Part shown: positions 8,630 through 15,950 of the stretch, one piece after another
How the letters are laid out: every line of letters starts with the position of its first letter
How positions within the stretch are numbered: position 1 is the stretch's first letter
Assembly: GCF_937898475.1 (NCBI RefSeq)
Contig: NZ_CALEJS010000013.1
Location: forward strand, 248,001 to 312,000
DNA from: an uncultured Chitinophaga sp.
Lineage (GTDB): Bacteria > Bacteroidota > Bacteroidia > Chitinophagales > Chitinophagaceae
Direction of reading: 5' to 3'
DNA length: 64,000 bases
Translations under genes and position numbers: made by a program
The notes under the pieces: model-generated
What the model saw: the letters and a program-made list of their open reading frames with translations, nothing else
Told to the model about the DNA's origin: nothing
The model's database searches: none

Positions 8630-9868
8630 ATGGAGGAAAGAGCGATTTTACCCAGGTTATTCAGAACAGAGTATCAGAAGATAGTCTCTGTTCTCTGCAG
8701 CCTGTTCGGGATTAAACATATCGAGGTCGCGGAAGACATTGTCAGCGATACCTTCCTTTCCGCCGCTGAGCACTGGAACACCAAAGGTGTACCCGAAAAC
8801 CCCACCGCCTGGCTGTATACCGTAGCCAAGAACAAGACCAAAAACTACCTGAAGCATAACAATATCTTTGAGCAGAAGCTTGTGCCCAACCTGAAAGCCG
8901 GCGCCAGTGAGTTTGAAGAGATTGAGCTGGACCTGTCTGTCAAGAACATTGCCGACAGCCAGCTGGCCATGATCTTCACTATCTGCAATCCCGTCATCTC
9001 CGCCGATGCACAGGTGGCCCTGGCCCTGAACCTGCTGTGCGGCTTCGGCGTACAGGAAATTGCCGATGCCTTTCTTACCAACAAGGAGGTGATCTATAAA
9101 AGGATCAATCGCGCCAAAGAGAAGCTGAAAGAGGCAAATATCCGCATTGAACAGCCGTCCCTGGCGGCAATAGATCAGCGCCTGGAAACCGTGCTCACTA
9201 CACTATACCTGCTTTTCTCCGAAGGCTATTATTCCACCTCGCAGGACACCATGCTCCGCAAGGATCTTTGTGCAGAGGCCATGCGGCTCTGTTACCTGCT
9301 GGTAGAAAACCCGGCCACCAACAAACCGGCTGCCAACGCCCTCCTGGCCCTGATGTGCTTTCATTCCTCCCGCTTTGATGCGAGACTGAATGAAAAAGGG
9401 GAAGCGATCCTTTATGAAGACCAGGACGAGACCCTCTGGGATAAAGAGCTCATCGCCACCGGCGAATATTTCCTGAACCAGGCGGCCACGGGCAATACCC
9501 TTACCCGTTATCACCTGGAAGCAGGCATTGCTTACTGGCATACTCAAAAAGCAGATACACCGCAAAAATGGGAAAGCATCCTTGAACTGTATAACAGCCT
9601 GCTGATCCTGGAATACTCCCCTATCGCGGCGCTCAACCGTACTTATGCCCTTGCCAAGGCAAAAGGTAAAGAGTCGGCTATTACAGCGGCAGAACAGCTG
9701 GAGCTGAAGGATAACCAGTTTTACTATTCGCTGCTGGGGACTTTATATACAGATATAGACAACAGCATCGCATTGGCGCATTTCAGGAAAGCATTGTCGC
9801 TGGCTACATCACCGGTGGATAAGGCCACCATCACCGCCAATATAGAAAAGCTGGAGAATCAGCATTGA
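8630..9868 (+). CDS. ECF42-type RNA polymerase sigma factor with C-terminal TPR-like extension
   Basis: The first 170 residues are sigma-70 regions 2 and 4 of an ECF factor: AEDIVSDTFLSAAEHW and NPTAWLYTVAKNKTKNYL (region 2), and LCGFGVQEIADAFLTNKEVIYKRINRAKEKL (region 4 helix-turn-helix). The remaining 240 residues are an alpha-helical, TPR-like domain (DUF6596 type) with ALNRTYALAKAKG and YYSLLGTLY motifs. This architecture, plus the adjacent YCII gene, is the hallmark of ECF42. ECF42 factors have no obvious anti-sigma factor, and the extension is thought to control activity. A box TAATTTTG at 8583-8590, overlapping the YCII stop, could be the -7 element. Confidence 0.9.
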   Translation: MEERAILPRLFRTEYQKIVSVLCSLFGIKHIEVAEDIVSDTFLSAAEHWNTKGVPENPTAWLYTVAKNKTKNYLKHNNIFEQKLVPNLKAGASEFEEIELDLSVKNIADSQLAMIFTICNPVISADAQVALALNLLCGFGVQEIADAFLTNKEVIYKRINRAKEKLKEANIRIEQPSLAAIDQRLETVLTTLYLLFSEGYYSTSQDTMLRKDLCAEAMRLCYLLVENPATNKPAANALLALMCFHSSRFDARLNEKGEAILYEDQDETLWDKELIATGEYFLNQAATGNTLTRYHLEAGIAYWHTQKADTPQKWESILELYNSLLILEYSPIAALNRTYALAKAKGKESAITAAEQLELKDNQFYYSLLGTLYTDIDNSIALAHFRKALSLATSPVDKATITANIEKLENQH

Positions 9869-9991
9869 AGACTGTTCAGTTAGGCATAAAGTTTGCCAAT
9901 CCATACCCGGTAATACAAAAGGTATTACTATAATTGATAAAGTATGAACCGTAATCAATTATCATTTAAATATTTTAATCCGAAGTTTTCT

Positions 9992-10792
9992 ATGAAAAAT
10001 GCCGTAAGGACGTTTTCCCTGTTAGCGGTTACTTTGGTGCTGCTGGCTGGCTGCGTAGCAAAAAGAAAATATGTTGATTCGCAGGTAGCCGTACGCCTTT
10101 TAAAAGCTGACAGTGCAACGCTTGCCAACAGAGTATCCAACCTGCAGGACCAGGTTGCCCAGCTGGAGCAGAAGCTAAAGGAAGCGGGCGCCGCCAATGC
10201 ACAATTGTCTCAGAGCGCCAGCGCTACACAAAACCAGTTGAATCAAAGCAAAGCTGCATTCGCAGAACAGCAGCGCAAACTGGAACAGTTACAATCGCTG
10301 CTGGACCAACAGAAACGGACCGCCGCAGAGCTCAGGAAAAAGATGGCCGATGCTTTAAGCGGATTCAGCTCCAGTGAGCTGACCGTTACACAGAAGAATG
10401 GTAAGGTATATGTAAGCCTCAGCGAAAACCTGCTGTTCCCATCCGGTAGCGCGGATGTAAACGCCAAAGGCAAGGAAGCGCTGAGCAAGCTGGCCGCCGT
10501 GCTAATCGTAAACCCGGATATAGCTGTTAATATTGAAGGGCACACAGATTCTATTCCTATCCGTACAAAATACCCGGACAACTGGGCATTGAGTACTGCC
10601 AGGTCTACCGCCATTGTAAGGATACTGACCAACACTTACCAGGTAGATCCTGTGAGGGTAATCGCCTCCGGTCACAGCCAGTACGACCCGGTTGAAAGCA
10701 ATTCAACGCCCGAAGGCAGAGCAAAGAACAGGAGAACAGAGATCATACTTTCACCGAAGCTGGATGAATTGTATAAACTATTAGGCACCTGA
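9992..10792 (+). CDS. OmpA-family outer-membrane lipoprotein
   Basis: From the ATG at 9992 the protein has a lipoprotein signal (MKNAVRTFSLLAVTLVLLAGC, lipobox LAGC), a coiled coil of about 90 residues rich in Gln, Ala and Leu, and a C-terminal OmpA-like peptidoglycan-binding domain with NIEGHTDSIPI and the NRRTEI end. It should tie the outer membrane to peptidoglycan. The frame extends 16 codons upstream to 9944, but only the internal Met gives a proper signal peptide. A strong terminator follows. Confidence 0.9.
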   Translation: MKNAVRTFSLLAVTLVLLAGCVAKRKYVDSQVAVRLLKADSATLANRVSNLQDQVAQLEQKLKEAGAANAQLSQSASATQNQLNQSKAAFAEQQRKLEQLQSLLDQQKRTAAELRKKMADALSGFSSSELTVTQKNGKVYVSLSENLLFPSGSADVNAKGKEALSKLAAVLIVNPDIAVNIEGHTDSIPIRTKYPDNWALSTARSTAIVRILTNTYQVDPVRVIASGHSQYDPVESNSTPEGRAKNRRTEIILSPKLDELYKLLGT

Positions 10793-10810
10793 TCGTGATG
10801 GTGTTATCAA

Positions 10811-10846
10811 AAAAAGACCTTACCATTTAGCGGTAAGGTTTTTTTT
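10811..10846. terminator. bidirectional intrinsic terminator
   Basis: CCTTACC (10818-10824) pairs with GGTAAGG (10832-10838) over a 7-base loop. A T run follows on the plus strand (10839-10846) and an A run precedes it (10809-10815), so it can end both the OmpA gene and the convergent lipoprotein gene. Confidence 0.85.
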
Positions 10847-10847
10847 A

Positions 10848-11690
10848 TTATTTCCTGGCGATATACTCAAACCGGCTGATCCAGAAGATTTTCTCACCTA
10901 TAGAATGCGCATTCACTACTGTCACCAATCCCCGCTCGTCATAAGTGAGGGTCCGTCTATACCCACTAATTCCCGACTCCCGCCAGTTGTTCAGGGAAAG
11001 CCTGGCCAAGTTTCGGTAATTGCCCCGGACAAAGAACGCCAGGCCATGCTGGACATTAAAATACCGTTCTACATTATGCGCATTGTCATAATCCGTGCCT
11101 TCGGGGATGGGTGGATTATTATTAAATACTGATGTCGTCAGGTTGCCTCCCGGATAATAAAATGTGGTAGAATCTATTTCTCCGTCAAAGACGTCGTCCC
11201 TGTCATAGAACACTACTTTGTCCGCATAATACCGGATTTGTACCGTATCCGTGAATATCAGGTTATTACCTGCAGAATCGTATACGATCTGTACGGAAGG
11301 AAGCGTATCAATACCGTCATAAATATACCTGCGGCCATAAACAACATAATCCCCAACGGTATGCCGCCTTATATCTGTGAGCCGGTTCTCAGCGTCATAA
11401 CTGAGGGAGTCTATATACATACGGACCAGGTTGGAGGTATCATTCTCAGGCGACTCATAAGTTTTTCTCAGGATCGGCTTGTTGACCGCGTTATATTCCA
11501 GTTCATGCACGATCTTCCGGAAATTATCACCGATAAGGATACCGTCATGAGAATAGGTTTCGCGGAACCCGAGTTCGGTAACCTTACCGATCAGCCATCC
11601 CTTGCTGCCGGAAGGTGGATGGGATGGATCTTTTACACAGGCGTTCAGGCACGCAATAAGGAGCAGCGCTGCAAAAGGGGCTTTCTTCAT
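10848..11690 (-). CDS. lipoprotein with YD-like beta repeats, unknown function
   Basis: A lipoprotein signal peptide (MKKAPFAALLLIACLNAC) is followed by about 260 residues with recurring tyrosine-rich beta motifs such as SYDAENRLTDI, KVVFYDRDD and TYDERGLVTVV. These resemble the DUF4595-type lipoproteins of Bacteroidota and, distantly, YD repeats. It is probably held in a membrane, facing periplasm or surface. It ends at the bidirectional terminator and appears monocistronic. Confidence 0.75.
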   Translation of the reverse strand: MKKAPFAALLLIACLNACVKDPSHPPSGSKGWLIGKVTELGFRETYSHDGILIGDNFRKIVHELEYNAVNKPILRKTYESPENDTSNLVRMYIDSLSYDAENRLTDIRRHTVGDYVVYGRRYIYDGIDTLPSVQIVYDSAGNNLIFTDTVQIRYYADKVVFYDRDDVFDGEIDSTTFYYPGGNLTTSVFNNNPPIPEGTDYDNAHNVERYFNVQHGLAFFVRGNYRNLARLSLNNWRESGISGYRRTLTYDERGLVTVVNAHSIGEKIFWISRFEYIARK

Positions 11691-12012
11691 GGTAATCTGA
11701 TTTTGGCATTAAAGGTGAAGACTTACTTCTTCAAAATAAGAAAGGTAAGGGAAAGGAAAAATACTGGTATTAGTATTTCCTGCCACAATACAGCTGCTAT
11801 CACTATGAATTGATAGAACAGTATTCTCCCGGGCAAATGATAGCCCTGCATCTTCAGCCTTATCCATATAATCACGACGAAACAATTATCAGGTCCAATT
11901 TCACCAACTTCTCAAATGCTGACGACGATTCTGAACCTATATGTCTGAGGGGAAAATACTGGAAATAGTAAAGCTGGACATTATCGAATACATCACTAAA
12001 AAAGACAAGTAA
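11691..12012. other. gap between lipoprotein gene and Y-RNA locus
   Basis: About 320 bp with no convincing gene. On the minus strand a T run (11998-12005) follows the second Y-RNA-like element and could end its transcription. The rest must hold the promoter of the leftward lipoprotein gene, but I could not place a TAnnTTTG box with confidence. Confidence 0.3.
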
Positions 12013-12169
12013 TTTAAAAGTAAGGTAACAAGCGAAAAGAGTATTTCCTGCTCTACCAGCTGAGCTACGTCCCCATGTTCTGTTATTACCTGTGGAGACA
12101 GTGGGACTCGAACCCACGACACGGTCGTTGTAATCGAAGTAACTCTTATCTACAACACTTACTTTTAAA
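12013..12169 (-). ncRNA. Y-RNA-like gene with permuted tRNA-like domain (YrlA type)
   Basis: On the minus strand TTTAAAAGTAAG (12169-12158) pairs exactly with CTTACTTTTAAA (12024-12013); five more pairs extend it outwards. Inside, AGAGT pairs with ACTCT around loops TGTAGATA and TTTCGCTTGTT. The distal part reads, in order, T-arm (GTGGG-TTCGAGT-CCCAC), acceptor 3' strand TGTCTCC, a 19-base loop, acceptor 5' strand GGGGACG, TA (positions 8-9), D-arm GCTC-AGCTGGTA-GAGC. The seven acceptor pairs form with two T-G wobbles. This is a tRNA opened at the anticodon and closed at the acceptor, the plan of YrlA RNAs that bind Ro60. It follows rsr on the same strand and cannot be a normal tRNA. Confidence 0.75.
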
Positions 12170-12179
12170 CTACTATATT

Positions 12180-12300
12180 AAAATGAGAGCAACTGGCGAA
12201 CCCAGTTCGGGGCAACGCAAGCCGGAGTCGAACCGGATAGTTATTACACTATTCCTCCCCTGATGGCGTGAAGTAACTGGTTTCTACGGCATCTCATTTT
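12180..12300 (-). ncRNA. second Y-RNA-like gene
   Basis: On the minus strand AAAATGAGA (12300-12292) pairs exactly with TCTCATTTT (12188-12180). A single T then bulges, GC pairs GC, and CCAGT pairs ACTGG around loops CGTAGAAA and GTTCGCCAGTT. These loops are nearly the same as in the neighbouring element while the stems differ by compensating changes. Both share TACTTC right after the 5' side of the inner stem. The distal part has a T-arm-like hairpin (CCGG-TTCGACT-CCGG) and an anticodon-arm-like hairpin (ATAGT/ACTAT), but no D-arm or 7-bp acceptor. It begins 16 nt after the rsr stop and may be processed from the rsr transcript. Confidence 0.65.
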
Positions 12301-12316
12301 TCTTTATTCTCTCCTC

Positions 12317-13846
12317 CTATAACTCAATCGCATAAATCCTATCCAATGCATCCGCACCATGCTCCATCGCCTCCATCACATCAAACACTTTATCAGACCA
12401 TCCGGCAACCAGGTGCACATCATTTTGTTCCACCCGCAGCGGCGTATTTCCATAACCTGACAGGTCAAACAGGTACAGCTTTGCCTGCGGCGCTATCCGC
12501 TTATAGGCGGCCCATCGGCTGGACAGCGTATTATGAGCAGATGCGTTATTGGTATTACTATCCCACAACTGTACATCTGTAAATATCATCACCTTATCGG
12601 CAATATATTTCCGTTGTACCAGGTCGTCCAGCACCAGGTAGCCGTTGGTAGCGTATCCTACCTCTCCCTCACGCCTGTAAAAAGCATCCACATTAGCCAG
12701 TACACCACGACGCGGTAATGAAACCATCTTCCAGGTATCACCAAACATGCCTGATACTACCCGCTGTGATTTATACTGCAGCAGCATCCCCAGCAACAGG
12801 CCGATATCATACAACAACACTTTACTCTTTGCGGATACTGGCTTTTGCATAGATCCGGACACATCGCAGGCGATAACCACTTTGGTATCCGGGTCAAATC
12901 CTTTCAGATGCTGCACACTATATGTGATCGCTGTTTCCAGCGTATCCATTAACAGGCTGGTATAATCAGAAGCAATATCTTTCAGTTCACGGTACGCCGC
13001 CAGGAAGCGGAAAGGTAATTGCTTTGATGTAGCCACTGCTTTTTCATCCGACAGGTACCTGCAGATCTTCCCGATATGTGCTGCGCTCACATTGGCGCTC
13101 AGTATATTTCTCAGGTTACGCAGCAGGGCCATGTATCCCAGTTTTCCGCTGTCGATCAGCGCTTCCCATTTACGGGTAAACGCAAGGGCTTTTTCTTCCG
13201 GCGAAGCAAATGCCTGCTGTCCTAATGCAGACAATTCCGTTTCCCAGGTATAAGGCGTAGCCAGTTCCTGTTTGGCTATTTTGTTGAACAATACCTGTTG
13301 CGTTGCATCCTTCGCTTTGGGGTGCACCAGGAACAGTGCGTCCCGCAGCTTCACCTCCGCATCGCGGTTGTATTTTGCAAACTGGTACTCGTCAAATTTA
13401 TTGAAAGATCCGGCAAGGCCTTTCTGCAGCTGCTTGGATATCCTGTTCAGCTTCTTGGCGCTGGTTCGCTTGTTTGCCAGCTGGTAATAGGCCAGCAGTT
13501 CCATGATCTCGTCAGGACGCTGTACAATATGCTCCACCATTCTTGACACCAGGCTATCCCCGCTGTGGATCTTTGCCAGTTCTGTTGCCAACACTACCGG
13601 TGCTGTACGCAGGTTCATCTGCTTACGGGCGTATACCGCCAGCCTGGCCACAAACTCCGCCTTCACTTTCGGCAGCAGCGATATGATACGCGCCATGCGC
13701 TCATCCGCCTTTTCGTAAGTAGCATCGCTCAGCATAGTAGTTGCAATAGCTGCATACAATTCCATTTCAGGCGACATGCGGTAAGCCTTTGCTCCTTCAT
13801 GGTTAAGGACGGTATCGTTTGCCTTTGATGTAGTATTGAACCTCAT
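12317..13846 (-). CDS. rsr: Ro60 orthologue (TROVE and VWA domains)
   Basis: Residues up to about 325 form the TROVE HEAT-repeat ring (YARKQMNLRTAPVVLATEL; GYMALLRNLRNIL), which in Ro60 binds Y RNA and the ends of misfolded RNA. The rest is a von Willebrand A domain whose MIDAS begins DVSGSM. In bacteria Rsr works with Y RNA and exoribonucleases such as PNPase in RNA decay and stress recovery. Two Y-RNA-like genes lie just downstream on the same strand, which supports the call. I start at the Met at 13846; ten more codons are open upstream (to 13876) but rich in Gln and Thr and not conserved-looking. No rtcB or rtcA is seen here. Confidence 0.92.
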   Translation of the reverse strand: MRFNTTSKANDTVLNHEGAKAYRMSPEMELYAAIATTMLSDATYEKADERMARIISLLPKVKAEFVARLAVYARKQMNLRTAPVVLATELAKIHSGDSLVSRMVEHIVQRPDEIMELLAYYQLANKRTSAKKLNRISKQLQKGLAGSFNKFDEYQFAKYNRDAEVKLRDALFLVHPKAKDATQQVLFNKIAKQELATPYTWETELSALGQQAFASPEEKALAFTRKWEALIDSGKLGYMALLRNLRNILSANVSAAHIGKICRYLSDEKAVATSKQLPFRFLAAYRELKDIASDYTSLLMDTLETAITYSVQHLKGFDPDTKVVIACDVSGSMQKPVSAKSKVLLYDIGLLLGMLLQYKSQRVVSGMFGDTWKMVSLPRRGVLANVDAFYRREGEVGYATNGYLVLDDLVQRKYIADKVMIFTDVQLWDSNTNNASAHNTLSSRWAAYKRIAPQAKLYLFDLSGYGNTPLRVEQNDVHLVAGWSDKVFDVMEAMEHGADALDRIYAIEL

Positions 13847-14090
13847 AACTATTGTTGTTTGTTGTTGACCACACAAAGATGACCACCCATGTATGCAGCC
13901 GAACTGCGCAGTTGAAAAATCTTTTCACGCGTTTGTATAAACGAATGACTGACAGTTAAATATTCCTGAAAAAACTTTTAAACCAGGGCCGCCCAAATCA
14001 CAAGTGCGCAGCTCTGTTGCGCACATGAATGGCACTACTGCATGGACCGCTGGCTTCAGGCAGGATAATTGAGGCGGCATAGGAAAACAA

Positions 14091-15944
14091 TTGCTTATGA
14101 ACCAGGAAGTGAACAAACCATCTCAGCAGGAAAAGGCTGCAAGTAAGAAAACCTTATCTGATGCGCTGGTGGAGCGCCTGTTGGCATGGGGCATAGATAC
14201 CATCTTCGGTCTTCCGGGCGATGGCGTCAACGGTTTCGTAGAAGCCCTTCGTAAATACCAGGATCAGATAAAATTCATCCATGTAAGAAATGAAGCTGTG
14301 GGTGCACTGGCGGCAGTAGCCTATGCAAAGTTCACGGGGAAAATAGGCGTGTGTTTTGCTACCACCGGGCCCGGCGCCATACACCTGCTGCAAGGTATGC
14401 TCGATGCGCAGCTGGACAGGGTGCCCGTGTTGGCTATTACTGGCCTCACCTATCACGACCTGATCGGTTCAGAAAACATGCAGGATGCCGATACCAATCA
14501 GGTGTTCGAGCCCTTCACTGCATTCAACCAGCGCATTATGGGTCCCGCGCACGTGAACACAGTAACGGATAAAGCCTGTCGTATCGCACTGAGCAAAAGA
14601 AAGCCGGTGCACCTGGCCATCCCTTCCGACTTTCAATCTGTGCCTGTTGAAGAAGCAAAAACATCCCCGGAAAATGTGCCCGGGCATACAAGGCCTGGCT
14701 TTACTCCACCCATACTGCTGCCAGAGCGCTCGTTGCTGGAAGCAGCAGCACAACTGCTCAAAGGCCGCAAAAAGATCGCCATCCTGGCAGGTACCGGGGC
14801 AAGGGGCGCAGCCGAAGAACTGGAGCAGCTGGCCGAAATACTCGGCGCTCCCATTGCAAAGGCAATGCTGGGTAAAGACATACTGCCCGATGAAAGTCCG
14901 TATACCACCGGGGGTACAGGTCATACCGCTACCTGGCCCACGCAACAGGCCTTTAAGGAATGCGACGCCCTGATCATAATAGGCAGTACCATGCCTTTTC
15001 TTAAATGGTACCCTGCACCCGGACAGGCAGTTTGTATACAGATCGATGATCAGCCGGAGCGGATCGGTATGCGGCACCCCGTGGATGTAGGACTGGCAGG
15101 CGATGCAAAGGCCATCCTGCAGCAGCTGCTGCCTTTGCTGCAAAAAAACGAAGACCGCTCTTTCCTTGAAAAAGCACAGCAGCATATGCAGCAGTGGTGG
15201 CAGCTCATGGAACAGCAGGGCACACAGCAGGATATCCCCATGAAGCCGCAGGTAGTAGCCTGGCAGCTTTCCGCCTGTATGCAGGACAATGCCATTCTTT
15301 GTGGCGATGCGGGTACCGTTGCCTACTGGATCAACCGGCATGTGAAATTGCGTAAGGGGCAGCGCTTCTCGCTCAGCGGTACCAGCTGCACCATGATGGC
15401 GGGAATTTCCTATGCCATCGGCGCACAGGTGGCGTTTCCAGACAGACAGGTGATTGCCTTTATGGGCGATGGGTCTTTAACCATGGCAATGGGAGATCTG
15501 CTTACACTAATTCAATACAAGCTGCCTGTTAAGATCATCCTGTTAAAAAACAACACCCTTGCACTGGAAAAATGGGAGCAGATGATGTTCCTCGGCAACC
15601 CGGAATATGGAAATGATCTGGCGCCGGCAGATTTTCAGCAGATCGCCAAAGGCTGCGGTATCCCTTCAGTAAGGATCGATGATCCCGCAGGTTGCGCAGA
15701 ACAGTTAAGAGAGGCATTGGCAACAGATGGACCCGTGTTAATAGAATGCGTGGTTGATCCGCATGAACCTACACTGGAAGCACCGGTGCCCGAAGAACAT
15801 GCGGAGCACTTCCTCGAAGCGCTGAAGAAAACTACCAAAGATAAACAGGCAATTGCCACTGAAGTAAAAGAACATGTGGAAGAACAGCGAAAAGCCGCTC
15901 CTGCCACTGTGGGATCAGGAGAAAAGAAAATAAGCGGAAAGTAG
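14091..15944 (+). CDS. poxB: PoxB-like thiamine diphosphate-dependent pyruvate oxidase/dehydrogenase
   Basis: The 617-residue protein has the three domains of the pyruvate oxidase/acetolactate synthase family. The N-terminal part shows GLPGDGVNGFVEAL and the catalytic Glu in VRNEAVGALAA. The central part has the FAD/nucleotide-domain-like LAGTGARGAAEELEQLA. The C-terminal part has the ThDP motif GDGSLTMAM...LLKNN. PoxB-type enzymes oxidise pyruvate to acetate and CO2 and pass electrons to quinone at the membrane. The C-terminal tail is longer and charged (KETTKDKQ-like). Acetolactate synthase is the main alternative, but the sequence around LTYHDLIGSENMQD is PoxB-like. Two Mets, at 14091 and 14097, are possible starts. 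Confidence 0.8.
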   Translation: MLMNQEVNKPSQQEKAASKKTLSDALVERLLAWGIDTIFGLPGDGVNGFVEALRKYQDQIKFIHVRNEAVGALAAVAYAKFTGKIGVCFATTGPGAIHLLQGMLDAQLDRVPVLAITGLTYHDLIGSENMQDADTNQVFEPFTAFNQRIMGPAHVNTVTDKACRIALSKRKPVHLAIPSDFQSVPVEEAKTSPENVPGHTRPGFTPPILLPERSLLEAAAQLLKGRKKIAILAGTGARGAAEELEQLAEILGAPIAKAMLGKDILPDESPYTTGGTGHTATWPTQQAFKECDALIIIGSTMPFLKWYPAPGQAVCIQIDDQPERIGMRHPVDVGLAGDAKAILQQLLPLLQKNEDRSFLEKAQQHMQQWWQLMEQQGTQQDIPMKPQVVAWQLSACMQDNAILCGDAGTVAYWINRHVKLRKGQRFSLSGTSCTMMAGISYAIGAQVAFPDRQVIAFMGDGSLTMAMGDLLTLIQYKLPVKIILLKNNTLALEKWEQMMFLGNPEYGNDLAPADFQQIAKGCGIPSVRIDDPAGCAEQLREALATDGPVLIECVVDPHEPTLEAPVPEEHAEHFLEALKKTTKDKQAIATEVKEHVEEQRKAAPATVGSGEKKISGK

Positions 15945-15950
15945 CACATG

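Noticed and set aside
12035..12140. Canonical tRNA gene(s) or broken tRNA halves
   Set aside because: The T-arm/acceptor 3' half comes before the acceptor 5' half/D-arm, the halves pair with each other, and both lie inside a perfect 12-bp inverted repeat. A permuted tRNA-like domain of a Y RNA explains this better than random tRNA debris.
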